DNA of 64,000 bases. Source: Enoplolaimus lenunculus. Lineage: Eukaryota > Nematoda > Enoplea > Enoplida > Thoracostomopsidae. The notes beneath the pieces were generated by a model. That model was not told the origin of the DNA, did no database searches, and was given only the letters and a program-made list of their open reading frames with translations. Location: the NCBI GenBank assembly GCA_030248215.1, contig JASANG010003955.1:168014-232013 (forward strand), written 5' to 3'. Shown here one piece after another: positions 13,947-26,859 of this stretch (positions are counted from its first letter, which is position 1; each line of letters begins with the position of its first letter). Position numbers and translations under genes: made by a program.

Positions 13947-14100
13947 GGCTTTCTTATCGTGACCGAAAATCATCATCATTTCAACGTGCGTTTTTGAGTC
14001 GAAGCGTTTCTGATAGCTGGGAACCACCAGCTCTGGTTCGATACCAACAGAACACAGACAACAACAACGCTCTGCTCAAAGATAACGTATTGATCAAAAG
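13947..14100 (+). CDS. KASH protein exon 3
   Basis: A 154-nt exon. The acceptor is TTACTGTTACAG and the donor is GTATGC at 14101. It enters at phase 1 and leaves with two bases over, matching its neighbours. It encodes about 51 residues rich in Ser, Arg and Asn. The intron before it is only about 205 bp. Confidence 0.8.
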
Positions 14101-14425
14101 GTATGCTCGTGAAACACAAGCACCACTGCATATTCTGAAAAACATAATCTGCAATGGCACTTGCAAATTACTGCCAGGTTTTAAGCGACACGCTTAGCAT
14201 TCTGATTTTCGACTAGTTATCACCGCTTGCTAAAATTTCTGACCATTTGGTCGGGTTTCCAGTGTATTAAATGAATGTCGTGTTTGCAGCCGGCGGGAAA
14301 GTGTTGAGTTATGGAATTTTTGGCAATAAAATTTCTGATTTAGCTAAAATCCCAAAATAAGCCCAACCCGATCATTCGTATAACTTATAACTACACTACA
14401 ATTTGTAAAATGTATATTTTATCAG

Positions 14426-14858
14426 ATGTGAGTCGGGCGAGCCTACACAAGCGATGTCGAAAAACGCGAACTGTCGTTCTACGGACGGAGATATGCCCTT
14501 GGCCACACACTTAACCTCTCATGAACAAGGATCGCCTCGTGTGAAACCATCACGTCACAATGGTGCCAAACTTCACCAACGACGGCCGACGCTCCTGGAT
14601 AATTCAATTAAGCGTGTTGACAGCAAAATTAACAGCAGCTGTGGACAAAACAGCGCTAGAATTATTGGCCACGATTCTGATAGAAGTGGTAGTAGAAGTA
14701 GCAGTAGCTTAACAACAACTACTAGTTGCAATAGTTTGCCCGTGGTTGCGGCTACCGCTTCTGCTGCAACAGCGCTGGAAAGTGGGTCGGACGTAGCAGC
14801 TATGGTTTCGGATCATGCGATTCCAACTGATGCGACGTATGATTGGGATGAGTATAGT
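14426..14858 (+). CDS. KASH protein exon 4
   Basis: A 433-nt exon. The acceptor is TATTTTATCAG and the donor GTAAGT is at 14859. It completes a split codon and then runs 144 codons to phase 0. It is Ser/Thr/Ala-rich with a poly-Ser patch, again disordered in appearance. The following intron is about 10 kb. Confidence 0.82.
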
Positions 14859-17800
14859 GTAAGTTGCTTGGAGTTGTAAAAGGGGTTTGGGATGTCAGTA
14901 AAGGAGCGGTTCGGAACTTTGAACAACGGCACCGGCCAGGTGGGTGTATGAATATAGGAAAACAGTCGTCTCGGACGCAGGGTGCTACCGGAATCCCGGT
15001 TCCGGTGACTCCATTTGGTGCGATGCCACGGATACAAAATGTAAGCTAGAAACTGACATAAACACCGGTTGTTGAAGCTTAACAGAATTGTAGGCAAATT
15101 CATTGCATAATTAATTGCTATAATACAAGGAAAAAAACGACGAAAAATTACAATTGCGATTTCGCTTATACCTACAGTCGGAATCAAAATATGCACTGGA
15201 TTTCAATCGGAATCCCGGGTGCACCCTATGTACATTTGGGGGTAATATCTGTCGTATTTCAATATAGAGCTTACGGTGTAATTACTGTATGCGTGATATT
15301 CAAAAGACACTTTCTAGTAAGTATGTATAGCTTGCTTTATATTGTACGTATTTAGAAATAGTTATTTTAGAATCTATAACTGCTTGTCTTATAATACAGT
15401 TTGTGTGCTAAAAAGATGCAATGTTATATTATTCAATTTTGAGGAAATGATCGTTATGAAGTTTCAGCGCAAGACTCACGAAGCCACTTGACGCTGGTCT
15501 CTAAAACTGTCATTGTGGTCATTTTACTCTTAAAAACTGTTTCAAAATTTTAAGAGGTCGTGTGTTGTGTTGATATATGACAGTTGGCAATTTTATGTTT
15601 TTGCAAACTTAGATAATATTGTTTAGTAATAGTGTTTTGGTGGTTTTGTTTACTTTTTTTATTGAATGTAAATAAGATAGTGAACGACTGGCGAAACTGG
15701 AATTGAATTTTGAAATAATTTTCGTCACCGAATTGCTGTTGGATTTTGTAGAAAAGCAGCCAAAAATGGCTTAAATGAATTCTCAGCTATTTCTCATCAA
15801 GTTTGCAAAAACACATTCAGCTGTTTAATGTAATAATTTATTAACAAAATTGAACTAATCGCAAAAAGGCTCATTTTTTAAATTAACAATTTTTCGCTGG
15901 TTTCCGTCTGATTACTAGAAATGAAGGTTTTAATGTGCTGCTGTACGAGGAACTGTAAAATTCCTCGGCCAATCGTTGTGGATCGAAAATTGGTGAAATT
16001 AAACATACAGGTAAGTATTTGATATGAATACCAGGCGTTAATGCCCTCAGAGTGTATTGGTGTCAAAGTTTTTTGTTTAATTTGGTTTATTGTTTGCATA
16101 GCGCTGTTGGGGTTTCATTATTCAGGCGCACGGCAATGATTTGACTTTCAAAACCGATAGTTTGTCAAAAAGACGTTCGATTTTTTTGTTCTGTAGAAAT
16201 TTTTTTAATTTGAAATTTAAAATATCGGCCCTGTGCAGCCCGATTACGTACAGCAAATTAAGCTTATTTGTATGAATAAATTTTCGCTAGGTTTATTTTC
16301 AATTTTTTTTTTATGTTTTCTTACAAAGTTTATAAAATAGTGTGGTCTTGATTACATTATTCATGCTACATGTTCGTTCCAAGCCCGTAGCTTTTTTAGG
16401 TTGTACAAAGGAGGAAATTTCTTTAGGGAAACCTTGGCCCCAATTAGTACCAGCACCGCGGCTTTGAGCCCTGGCCCCGGTTTAAATCCTGTCCTCGGGC
16501 ATCTCTAGTTGGCAATATGTTTGGGTTTGTTTGTGATCGGTTTTGCAACTGTATTGCTTTGGTGTGGGTGAAGTTTAAGCTGCGGAGTCGTAGATATTAA
16601 TGACCTGTGTAGTTCTCGTATGGCATATATATAATCTTGTTGTGCTTATATGTCTTAATGAATCGACTGGCGATGCGGTTTTTCTGGTGTATTGAGATGC
16701 GACTAGCTGTTAGTGTTCAAAATTTTGGGTCTTGTACCCTTACCCACCCCCTCCACTGGGTTGGTGGTCTTAGGGTCAGCCATAAACTTAGGTTTCGAGT
16801 CTAAACCTTTTGGAGTCTGGAAATCGTTTGCTCAAATTTTATTTTTATGTTCTTTTTAACCCAAATGAAAAGGTTTCTTTGTCACTGGTTGTGATTTACT
16901 GTGTTCCGATTCAAAACGAGCTCTGATTCTGATTACGCAATCAATCGGAATCGGTATTTTGAAATTTTAATTTTAATCCTACCTGTTGTGATACCTTGCA
17001 TAAAAATTCTATATCATTTATCACTGCTTCGGATGCGTTAACTTATCAATAATTGATTGTTGTTTAGCTTTCCAGAACCGGAAATCATCGCCAGTTTGTT
17101 CATGCGATGTTTTCGAAAATTGTTGCCAGCGTACAGGCACCGTAAATGAATATATTTGTCAATACAAAATATCCGCACGGTTACAACATTTTTAAGTCCG
17201 ATTCTGATTACAGTTTCGGTTTGCTGTTCCAATTCCGGTATAATCCAGTTCCGCTTTACACCCTGATTGTAAGATATTTTTTCACTTATCGAAAAAGTGG
17301 AAAAACTTTAAAGTTGTTGCTTCGACACCTGATCCAGAATAGTAAGCGCAAATTTCAGCTTATGGATAAGAATGTGCAGTATTAGCTGGAAATTGTTTTG
17401 AAACTATACGTAGTGAGGAAAGTTCGCGATGGAAAACCCAGGCACACTCTGAATAAAATTGGTATCAAATATAAAGGATATCGAGGGAGGCGCGAGTGCA
17501 TGTTTTACATTCAAACATGTTAAAAAGTTAACTTTTGGTTCCTATGGACTTTTTGAAGTTGGGTTTCTAGTTCAACGCCTGGAGTGAGCGGCCCATGTTG
17601 CCTAACGTACAATTATGTTTAGCGAGCGAAGCGAACAAAACGCTAAACGTACGCAAAATGTTTGGGTAATAAAGAGTCAAAAATAGTGGAAACCCTAATA
17701 AAAACTCGGGAGCGAAATGTCAGATGTGATCTTTGTACTCAATTACGAAATGTTGTTTAATTTCGTTGGAGTCAGGTGGAAGGATTGATCCCGGGATCGC

Positions 17801-19237
17801 CTCCCGTGCATCCGTCCTTGCTAAGCAAAAATTATGGCCTTAATCATAGCCGCCTCTATTTCATAGTACCAGCGGAAAATTAGTGCCCTTAAGAGGAACA
17901 TGGGCCAAACAAATATTGCAACTGAGTGTAACGCTACAAAAACATAGAATAGTGGAATAGGGTCGTTGCTAAAGTGTTAAAAGTGTATCGGCGTGAGGTG
18001 TTAAACTTTGTCACGTAGACACTTTGGATGCCTTATGCCTCGGAAGGAAGAATTGTTAGCTACGTTCTAATATTTGAATACAATCTATTATTAGATTTGA
18101 ATTCATTATCCGGCTCTGGCCGGATATTAGATTATTCGGCTCCGTCTTTTTTTGGTATCCGGTCGCACCCTGGTGTATATGCATATATTTGACTATGTTT
18201 AAGTTTGTTTTTATCTGCAGCTTATATATTCGTACATATATATATAATTGTTTTTTAAAAAATTTTACTTAAAAGTTGTATACGTTTTTATATGCAGGAT
18301 ATTATTCGAGTGCCACACAGTGTTTGAAAAAGGTTACAGAAGTGAGATTGAGTTGTAGGATGCTACAGCAGAATTGGAATTTCCTACAATGCAGGGTATA
18401 ACCGGATCTGTGAACGCGGTACTCCACATTTGCCGGATATTTATTGTTGAAAAGTAAAACAAAACGCGATATTAAACTGTTGTTCGTCATGACCAAAATC
18501 TCAATTATTTCGCAATGACTTTTGTTACAAATGATAGAAATCAATATGTCAAGAAACCCAGTTAATACTAAAACTGTTGTGAATACAAAATTATATATCA
18601 AAAAATGGAAAAATATACTAAACTCTCGTGATTAACTTTTATTTTTTTATTCGAAATATGCACTTATTCAGCGACAGTTCCGTCACCTACCGGAACCCGA
18701 AACTTTTTATATATTTTATCGAAATATTCAATTTTTCAGGTTCAGTCCCGTCACCTGCCGGAACCATATTTGTTATATTTTTTATCGAAATATGCTGCAC
18801 TTATCCGGCTTCAGTTTCGTCATCTGCCGGAACCGGATATTAAAGTATCCGGCCTCGGTATCGTTTGGTGTTCGGTTGCAGCGTCCTATAATTCGTCTGA
18901 CACCAGATGTTTGTAGATTTTTTTATTGGGAATGTATTTACAGTTTCAAAATGAAGTATGGAATTTGTTTTAAATGGATTTGCTATCGTTATGTTCCCAA
19001 GAGGATATCTTACACTCAGCGCTGTCAGATTGAATTAATGATGCGTATTTTATTATATAAAAGAAACGGGCAGAGCCGAGTAATTATGCACGAATTGTCG
19101 TTTGGCTTCAAAATTTACAACCTATTTGAGTGTTTTGTAGCTGTCTTGCAGTTTTGAATACACTTTGAGTTTAATGCGACCGCAGTTGCACACACGAACG
19201 GTGTGGAGTGCATGCGAGAGTGCATGATACAAAAGTG

Positions 19238-19512
19238 TGCAACTCTTTGGGTTGCGCATGGTACAAAATATACCACCGGGTGTTGTGTTTTTGGATGATC
19301 CCCCTTTGTTTAGAGGGGAGGGGTCGCTGTCACATGCAATAACACTGAATTAAATTATAAGCGGAGCAATATGTTGCCGGATAGATGAAATGCCATGGTT
19401 CGCACCGGTTGTACCCCCCTCCCCATTCAAAATAAGGGGGGCGGTAAAGCAAAAACGCAACGCGTACCGGGTACATTCGTTTCTACACAGAATGTGCCCA
19501 GTTGCACATTAT
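19238..19512. mobile_element. TIR element related to the palindrome core
   Basis: It starts near TGCAACTCTTTGGGTTGCGC and ends near GCCCAGTTGCA, with an imperfect inverted match. Interior words such as TGCATGGTACAAA, AATTAAATTATAAGCGGAG and the G-rich and C-rich tracts recur at 58458-58770 and, inverted, at 57868-58150. No coding capacity is seen. Confidence 0.6.
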
Positions 19513-20477
19513 TGTAAAGAGTCATTATCGACTCTTGGTTATATATTAATATGAACCGGCATAAGTCTTGTCCAGGTGAATTTTTTGCTTAAAATTTTTT
19601 TCTGACATTTGACATATATGTTGAGTTGAGACGCCCGTGTCTGTAAGTTACAAGTGGGTCTTATTGGAAATTAATATAAAATAGCGTTTCTAACATGTAT
19701 ATATACATGCGTACGTATACGTATACAAATCAGAAGGTTGATTTAGCTGTATCTTGTTGTGTTTATTTTGTAGCTGGGTATATATTTGAATTCATGTAGT
19801 GAACGCCGTTACTTATACATTCCACTGTAATTTCGACTTAAATATTGGACTTTCCGTTTGTGAAACATTTATGGAAAATTCCCAGTTTAAGGGCTTCCAC
19901 TCCCACACCTTTCGGCTTCTGAAGTATATAAGCCATCTGTCATAGGTGTGCTTTTGAGCTGTTATGATTTAACCGATAACGTTTTTGAATATCGACAGTA
20001 TTTGGGTTTAAATTTAAAACAGGCTGGAATTTTGTACACCACCTCCGAACACATGTAAGCTCAGGGTTTAGTTTTTAACCAAAGCAATCTTAAGCCTACG
20101 GAAGGAAAGTATACAAAAGCCACAAACTGCAACAATAGGTATATTCAGCATTCTTCTCATTTGCATTATATTTGTTTCCGGTGTAAATGTGAATATTAAT
20201 TTAGGCCACCCACCTGCGGCTTTAATCGCAGCGTTCTACCTGAACTTTAATATTCCTATATGTGTCAATAAAACGGTTTTAAATATCCGGTAGAACCTGG
20301 TCAAAATTGGCTCCGTCAAAAAGTATGTATTACCCTGTTGTGACGGGAAGTAGTTTAAATTGTTTTTAAAGGTTTGCATTTTGAACTGTGCACAATCTCG
20401 TTTAGGAGCGTTGTTGCTTTTTCTTGCAATAGCCGACCAGAAATCAGTATCAACAGGTTTATTTTAAATAGACATGA

Positions 20478-20840
20478 CAGGGTGGAAATAAAGGTTTGGA
20501 TTCGGATCCGGCAAAAAGCCGAATCCAAAAGCCGAATCCAACAATGTTCGGCAATATGTTTTTCATTTTTAAGCAATAAAAAAATTTAAATAACTTATAT
20601 AAATCAATGCTTTTGTTTCAGGTCAGATCTCAAAACAGAGGTCGGACACGAAATATACATTAACGTTTAGATGTTGTGCGGCTGGCATAGCGTTGATATT
20701 TTGAGCAAATTATAGACAATAACTGAAATTCGTAACATACAAGATTCGGATTCGGGTTTGGCAAATTAGCAGTAGATTCGGATTTGGCAAATTAGTAATG
20801 GATTCGGATTTGGACAAATCGCGGATTCGGTGCCACCCTG
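20478..20840 (+). mobile_element. hAT-like MITE, family B
   Basis: A 363-bp element from CAGGGTGGAAATAAAGG to GGTGCCACCCTG with many GGATTC/GAATCC hexamers. It is flanked by AGACATGA and AGACATGC, an 8-bp target duplication with one mismatch. Confidence 0.82.
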
Positions 20841-22917
20841 AGACATGCTACCCTTTGTTACGTATATATTTGGTGTGTTTTCTGCTACCGCAGGCAGGTT
20901 TACCCGTATAACCTTCTTTGAGGAAAAATTGTATATTAGAAGTCGTAAGCTTATTACAACTCTTCCATGGTATAAGCCAAAATTCAAATATCAAATTTGG
21001 ATTTTCGCTATTCGGTTCCGATAACATAAAAGTTGAACTTTTGTGATGAATATTTTAAAGCAAAGAAATAAGTGCATCAGGTAAGTAAATTTTGACGATT
21101 TCGCCAAACATGCTTTAAAATTGGAATGTGATTCTTAAATTTAAGGCAGTAAAATATGATCGTATAATGGTATAATTTAATTCATATTGTGCTAAAAAGT
21201 TATTTTTTACGTTATTTTACACTATCCATTCATTACCGGTAGAAAATCCGATATTGTTTTAACTTTACGGTTCCGGCTGTTTCTTGTATTTCCTAACTTC
21301 GTGCTGAGTACGTGCTCTTAGCGTATGATACCATATATAGTTGTATGGTTAGTTGTTGGTAAGTAATCGCCTTTTATATATACAATTGTGCAGGAATGCA
21401 ATCGGTATAAATTTAGTCGGAATCGGGATTGGAGTCGAAATTTAATTTTTTTTTGCTGGAATCGGAACCGAAATTGCAATTTTAGTTTTTGTACTCATTT
21501 TATTGTTTATGTAAAAATTTAAAAAACGTTAAATCTTTTGCTTGCAGCAAATAACTTTAACGGCAAGCATTTGACTTACGTATATGATGTAGGACAAGGT
21601 TTCATTTTGTGCACCAGCCCTTCAAGTTAACATGCTTATATAGTTGACACAATACCAAAAAAGTCGGAGCCCTGGCGTAGATATTATAACATTTTGCCGG
21701 AATCGGAATATAATTTTTGTTGCAATTTCAGCCGGAATCAGAATAATTCTGTTGGAACTGTGACAATTTGTTTCCAATTGATTAATGATAAATGTGGAAT
21801 TCGTTTGAGAGTGCATAGACTGTTATAAAGTTATTTTGAGTTAATGTTTTTTAAATTTTATAAAAAATTAAATTTTCAAATATTTTCAAAAGTGTAATTT
21901 TCGCAGCGTGAAACGAGTTTTTAAGTTCATATATAATGGTCGATTACTGTGGGTATAAATTTAACGGATTATTTCCATCAGTATTTTGCGGTTCTGACGA
22001 AAATCGTTTAGTTTTTCTTAGTCTGGTAGGAGGTATATACATTTAGAGATGCAAATATTTGGGGTGTATTTGGTCAGTAAACTTTCTATACCGTATATAC
22101 TAATGTGGAAAGAATTGTTGTACACATTTCCGTGGCAAGAATTTTTGAAATTATAAAATTTTAGCATAACTTAGGCACTTAGATTTCGGCTTTGGGCAGG
22201 GATTGACTGGATATCTGGTTCCGGTCGAATTTCCGTCAAAAACCGAAATCTGTATGTTTTTCCGGTGTTGGGTAGAATTAATATTTGCGATCGATTCCTG
22301 TCTTTGGGTCAGGCTTACGCTTAAATTTGTAAAAATTAAATTTGTAAAAATAAACTGTACAACTGCCGTAAAAAAGAATATATATAATCTTTCGTTCTGT
22401 TCAGCTATATATTTCGTATGAAATTTTCGTCTATGCTTAACGAATTTTTAATTTTTATGCGAAAAGCTGAAGCCGAACTGGAGTGGAAATAATGGTGTAT
22501 TTATATTAAGTTTGTGCAGTTTGCGCCATTTCCATTGTTTAAAAGTGTATAGTTTTATGTGTTGTTTTATTAATATCAGCGATAATTTGCTGTGTTTGCA
22601 CTCAATTCACATCACTGTCACGCTAGTAGAGAGAAACAGAAAGACTTAGATGAATTGTTTATTTTTTGAAAAAATTTCGTTGTTTCTGTTGTTTTGCTTT
22701 AAAATTTCTAACGTTTAATAGTTTTAGTTGAAATTATAACGATTACGTTCGTCGGATTGTAGTTAATCTTAAACAGAGGTGCATCGACTGCAAATCTGCG
22801 GGATTAGTTTAGGGAATAGATGGATAAACCAAGCGTGTTGTGCTTGCGTGTCGCGGCATTTGTCCATGAATTTAAATAATGCAATTTTTTATGGTTGGGT
22901 TTACAAGCAGTAGTAGG

Positions 22918-23314
22918 CAGGGTGCAACCGGAATTCCGGTTCCGGTTCCGGCATTTTTTCACCTTCCGGTTCCGGTTCCGGTAAATTTTTACCGGATTTA
23001 AAAATTCCGGTATTATAATTTGGCCGTTTTCTTAACATTGCTAATTTTTAAGAATCTCTTTTGAAAGCCACTTGTACTCCGAATATAAGCCATTGATGGT
23101 GGATTTCACTTCAGTCGATGATGAAAATCTAAAATACAACAAATAAAATAAATACCTATGTTCGACTAAGGTTATTTCACAAATAATAGAGCAAAAAATA
23201 AGATTAAAATGAAATTTTTGGTGAAATGCATTTTTCATTTTCCGGTTCCGGTTCCGGTAAAATTTTCAAATTCCGGTTCCGGTTCCGGTAAATTGTAATT
23301 CCGGTTGCACCCTG
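22918..23314 (+). mobile_element. hAT-like MITE, family A, perfect 8-bp TSD
   Basis: A 397-bp element starting CAGGGTGCAACCGGAATTCC and ending CCGGTTGCACCCTG, flanked on both sides by GTAGTAGG. TTCCGG hexamers are stacked near both termini. The core (about 23041-23238) is nearly identical, in reverse orientation, to the core of the copy at 37072-37450, which suggests recent activity. Confidence 0.9.
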
Positions 23315-23642
23315 GTAGTAGGTTAAGCTTTATCTGAATTTGCTTGCGGAAATGTTTTTGAACAAATAGTTTGTTAAGTGCTAAGTTGTAGCAAGCAAGA
23401 TGTATATATACTCTGGATTCTTGGGAACGCTAAAGAGATAAGTTATGCTACTGTAACCCGAATTAAGTCTAGTTAAGAAAACGGTCTTGATATAATCACT
23501 TGGCGTTCAAAAAGGTATGGTTTCATTTTTTACAGATTTAAAAATTACCAAAATCGCTGCCGACTGGCTAATTTTTCAGGAAGTTAATATTTTTCGCTGG
23601 AGAAAATGAGTTGAATCTGAGATCTAACTGAATAGCTCACGC

Positions 23643-23959
23643 CAGGGTTGCAGCAGGAACTAAATTTTGCCGGAACAGGAACAGGAACACGAATTGAATA
23701 TCTTTGCAGGAACCGGAATTTGAAATAATTTTCATCATGGAAAACTTTGTCAAACAATGGCTTAAGCAAATTATTTTTGAGCTGTTTTCGAAATATCAAT
23801 TTATCAAAGACAAAGTTTCGAATGTTAAAATAATTATGAATATTTTGACGAAAAAACCGTAAAAAATTCCGGTTCCTGCATCTATAAATGCAGGAACAGT
23901 AACACGAATTGAATTTATGCAGAAATTCCGGCCGGAACAGGAATTCCGGTAGAACCCTG
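23643..23959 (+). mobile_element. hAT-like MITE, family E
   Basis: A 317-bp element from CAGGGTTGCAGCAGG to GGTAGAACCCTG with GGAACA hexamers. Flanking octamers GCTCACGC and GCTCATGG match at 6 of 8 positions. A fragment of the same family seems to lie at about 43340-43390. Confidence 0.7.
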
Positions 23960-24925
23960 GCTCATGGAATATGTGTCTGTGTAAGTTGTTGTGGTGAGCT
24001 GTTGGAGAACTGAAAAGTTTGCGAAAACATTTAAGACGTTTGTACTGGCTTGGTTTGCTACGTATTTTCGTTTATTTTTAAATAATGGCTGGGTTTCTGA
24101 AACGTCGACAACTGAAACAACTGCTTAAGCATAACTTAAGTAAATATACACTTAAGTAAGATTTCAGAAATTTAGCAAGACGTAAAATCCGAGTTCAACT
24201 GAAGTTGCAGGGTGTTTTTAATGATATACCTTACAATGCAGGCTTAAATGTTGCCTGATCCCCTCGTGTTAAGTGAACGAAATTATAAAGATGCTTTTTG
24301 AAAAGCTGTAGTGCTTTGCGATACGTATATAAACGCATCTGAAACAATGGCTATTCTCAATGCATACAGTCGTAATTTGTATGAGTATGAGTAACGTAAA
24401 CAAAGCTTTGTTGGAACAGTGCCAAAAATACGTATCTATGTGGGGCGTTCTAGCTTTAATATATAGATGAGCAATATAGTAATCTATAACAGAAAGTTGT
24501 ACGATTTGATTTCGGAAATGTTGTAAGACATGTTACACGGCATGGTACGTTTTTGGATTCTTTCGAGTTGACTCGAAAAATTTGACAATTTTGAAAAGTT
24601 CTAGTGTGAGAAGTTGTAAAAATGCTAGTATGAAGCTAATCTGGAAAAACTTAGCGTGGATCAGTTTACAATTTTCTTGGTCCGTGATAATTATAGGTAC
24701 TGTCGGCTAGCTGTCTACTAAGCCTTAGCCTGAACATAAGCCTAGTCTTAAACCTAAGTACAAGCTAAGTCTAGGCTTCCCGGTCTCGAAGTCCTTCAGA
24801 CCCAGGCCGCTGCGTCTCAGAGGACCGGCCTTTATAATTAACATGGACCATTTTCATTAAGAGCTTTTGTTCTGTGATTACTTTGTTGTTGACAGCTGAC
24901 GACCACAAAATTAATCCTATTTTAG

Positions 24926-25039
24926 CCTGATAAACACGATGAATCTGGAGGACCAGGTGATGCTGATAACGACATATCGCTTCCGTTGCCAATTGTGGAA
25001 TGTAGCGATTATGCGAATGAAATTGGAAGCGGTCGAATA
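24926..25039 (+). CDS. KASH protein exon 5
   Basis: A 114-nt, 38-codon exon, phase 0 at both ends. The acceptor is ATCCTATTTTAG and the donor GTAAGT. It is acidic and Gly/Asp-rich. Support comes from the open frame, both splice sites and phase agreement; the shortness lowers confidence. Confidence 0.7.
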
Positions 25040-25463
25040 GTAAGTTTTCTTCTTCGGTGCTTAAAGTTGGTTATTTTTGAATTTTCGGCGAAAGTTTTGG
25101 CGGAACACTACACAGATTTATTGGTTTAAGATCGGCGATACAACGAAACAGCTGAACAAGACGTTTTTCAAGCGTCTTTAGTGCAGTTGAGTTCATCATG
25201 AACTGTGTGGTAATTGTAATAGTGATTGTTTTCTTAATCAAGATGCGAATAGAAATTTCACAACAGCTGTTAATAGTATTTTAAATTTCCACTGTGCTTT
25301 ATTGGTCCATTCTTGAGGTATTATGTTAAATTATTGTTAACTCTATTTTGCTACTAAAATAGATTTTTCGCTAGTTGAATCGTCGAGATTTCGTTACAAA
25401 ATGTCCCAAATTTGTAACTTTTCAGTACAAACATTTTTTTCATTTTTGTGGCATAAATATTAC

Positions 25464-25629
25464 GGCCAATGTATAGAACGGGGCCGTAACGGTAGTATAA
25501 ACATATCCTAAGCCTACGCATAAGCGTGAAGTTACGCCTACGCCTAAGCAAAAACTCGTCTAAACCTTAAACATTTACTCTATTGCAGTCCTGTAGAAAA
25601 ACGTTCTGCCCCTGATCTTTACATTGGCC
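25464..25629. mobile_element. Short TIR element, family T
   Basis: The ends are GGCCAATGTATAGAACGG and TCTTTACATTGGCC. Flanking octamers match at 6 of 8 positions. The interior carries CCTAAGCCTACGC and CGCCTAAGC runs like the copy at 6230-6373. Confidence 0.75.
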
Positions 25630-25750
25630 AAAATTATTATAACATGTCTGTACCGAACAGGAATAATCTCAAGTTTTTTCTATTACAGCTGCTAGCTTTT
25701 CGAGTGAGTAGGTATTTTGCATATAACAAAATGCTACATTTTTGTTTAAG

Positions 25751-25894
25751 ATTGACTCGTCGAATGATGATTTGTCAACATCATCAGAGTCGGATAGTGG
25801 AAATTTTGAATTGAAACTCGAACGCTCAAAACAACAACTACGCAAGTGGCGTCGCATGCTGCGAATGCCACACACTCTTGAGTGCAAAGATATT
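25751..25894 (+). CDS. KASH protein exon 6
   Basis: A 144-nt, 48-codon exon in phase 0. The acceptor is TTTTTGTTTAAG and the donor GTAAGT at 25895. It has an acidic Ser/Asp stretch followed by a basic helical segment (KQQLRKWRRML) that could start a coiled coil. Confidence 0.78.
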
Positions 25895-26217
25895 GTAAGT
25901 TTACGTAGTCGGAGAAAGAGGAGTATACTACTGAGATGTGTGGGACAGGGCGGCAGCGGTCTATTCTGGTAAGACAAAATAATAAGATTCAAAAAGCCAC
26001 GACTCGAGCAATGTAAAATAGCTCGTTAAGGTTTAGTCAACTTTTTAATATTTGAATTATTTATGGCAGTGACAAAACTGGAAGTTTTGGTTTGGCAAAT
26101 TCGGCATTTATTGTGTTTTTATATTATAATTTTAAATTTCTGTGATCCCTTGCATAGGAAGTACCTGGTTTCATTTATGGCGAGACACGATGGAGTTGTA
26201 TATGTCGAACTCGTTAC

Positions 26218-26604
26218 CAGAGTGCAAAGCGGAACGGAATTATACCGGAATCAGAATCGGAATAGCAAATTTATACCGGAACCGGAATCGGAACTACAAA
26301 TTTTATGACTATACGGATAATTTGTATTAACAAGTATAATATTGATTTATTGTGTCTGTTGGCCGTCAGCAATTCTCAAAAACGTCGCACGAACAAATTG
26401 GCAATCATCTTTTGTCTCTCTAAAACTAAACTACAATCAATTATTGATAAGATTAACTCATCGAAAACAATTTAAAAATATTTAAATGATGCAGAATTTT
26501 TATACAACATATCACAACAAATATGCTTAAAATTAAAATGTGGAAATTCCGATTCCGATTGATTGTACAATCGGAATCGGAATCGGAATTCCGATCGCAT
26601 CCTG
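26218..26604 (+). mobile_element. hAT-like MITE, family C, perfect 8-bp TSD
   Basis: A 387-bp element from CAGAGTGCAAAGCGG to GATCGCATCCTG with GGAATC hexamers, flanked on both sides by CTCGTTAC. Its right end and the downstream target copy are included in an 80-bp tandem duplication (about 26570-26733). Other family C remnants are at about 16900-17264, 31292-31630 and 35092-35360. Confidence 0.88.
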
Positions 26605-26733
26605 CTCGTTACTTTATAATCGGCATTGTCTGCAGTGTGTCAGACGCTGTACGGAATCGGAATCGGAATTCCGATTGCATCCTGCTCGTTACTTTATAAT
26701 CGGCATTGTCTGCAGTGTGTCAGACGCTGTACG
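26570..26733 (+). repeat. Tandem duplication, 80-bp unit, two copies
   Basis: The unit runs from the GGAATCGG-rich MITE end through CTCGTTAC and about 55 bp of flank, and is repeated almost exactly (CCGATCGCAT at 26591, CCGATTGCAT at 26671). It ends just before the acceptor of the exon at 26760. Confidence 0.9.
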
Positions 26734-26759
26734 TTTAATTCGCATGTGTTACTTTTAAG

Positions 26760-26859
26760 GAAACTGCCGTTCATGATTGCTCAAAAAATCAAACGTTGCT
26801 GCTAAAACAACAGTTTTCGACCAAAACCGTTTCGGCACGAATCGAAAAGGAAATCCAAG
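26760..26859 (+). CDS. KASH protein exon 7
   Basis: A 100-nt exon giving 33 codons plus one base. The acceptor is TTACTTTTAAG and the donor GTGAGC at 26860. It has Lys/Gln-rich helical character. Phase 0 entry matches the previous exon; the one-base remainder matches the two-base start of the exon at 40977. Confidence 0.7.

Larger units (their letters stand above)
14859..24925. other. Intron of about 10 kb rich in transposon remnants
   Basis: No further exon is supported between the donor at 14859 and the acceptor at 24925. The intron holds MITEs at 14978-15229 (degenerate family A relative), 20478-20840, 22918-23314 and 23643-23959. A family C remnant lies at about 16900-17264 and a family F end fragment at about 16430-16509. 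There is also a TIR element at 19238-19512, and CCGGAT/CCGGAA-rich remnants near 18110-18170 and 18390-18890. The rest is AT-rich and I recognise nothing in it. Confidence 0.7.

Noticed and set aside
23041..23238. A 65-codon frame conserved between 23.1 kb and 37.2 kb
   Set aside because: It lies in the core of family A MITEs. Similarity reflects element copying, and there is no sign of a functional start or of coding constraint.
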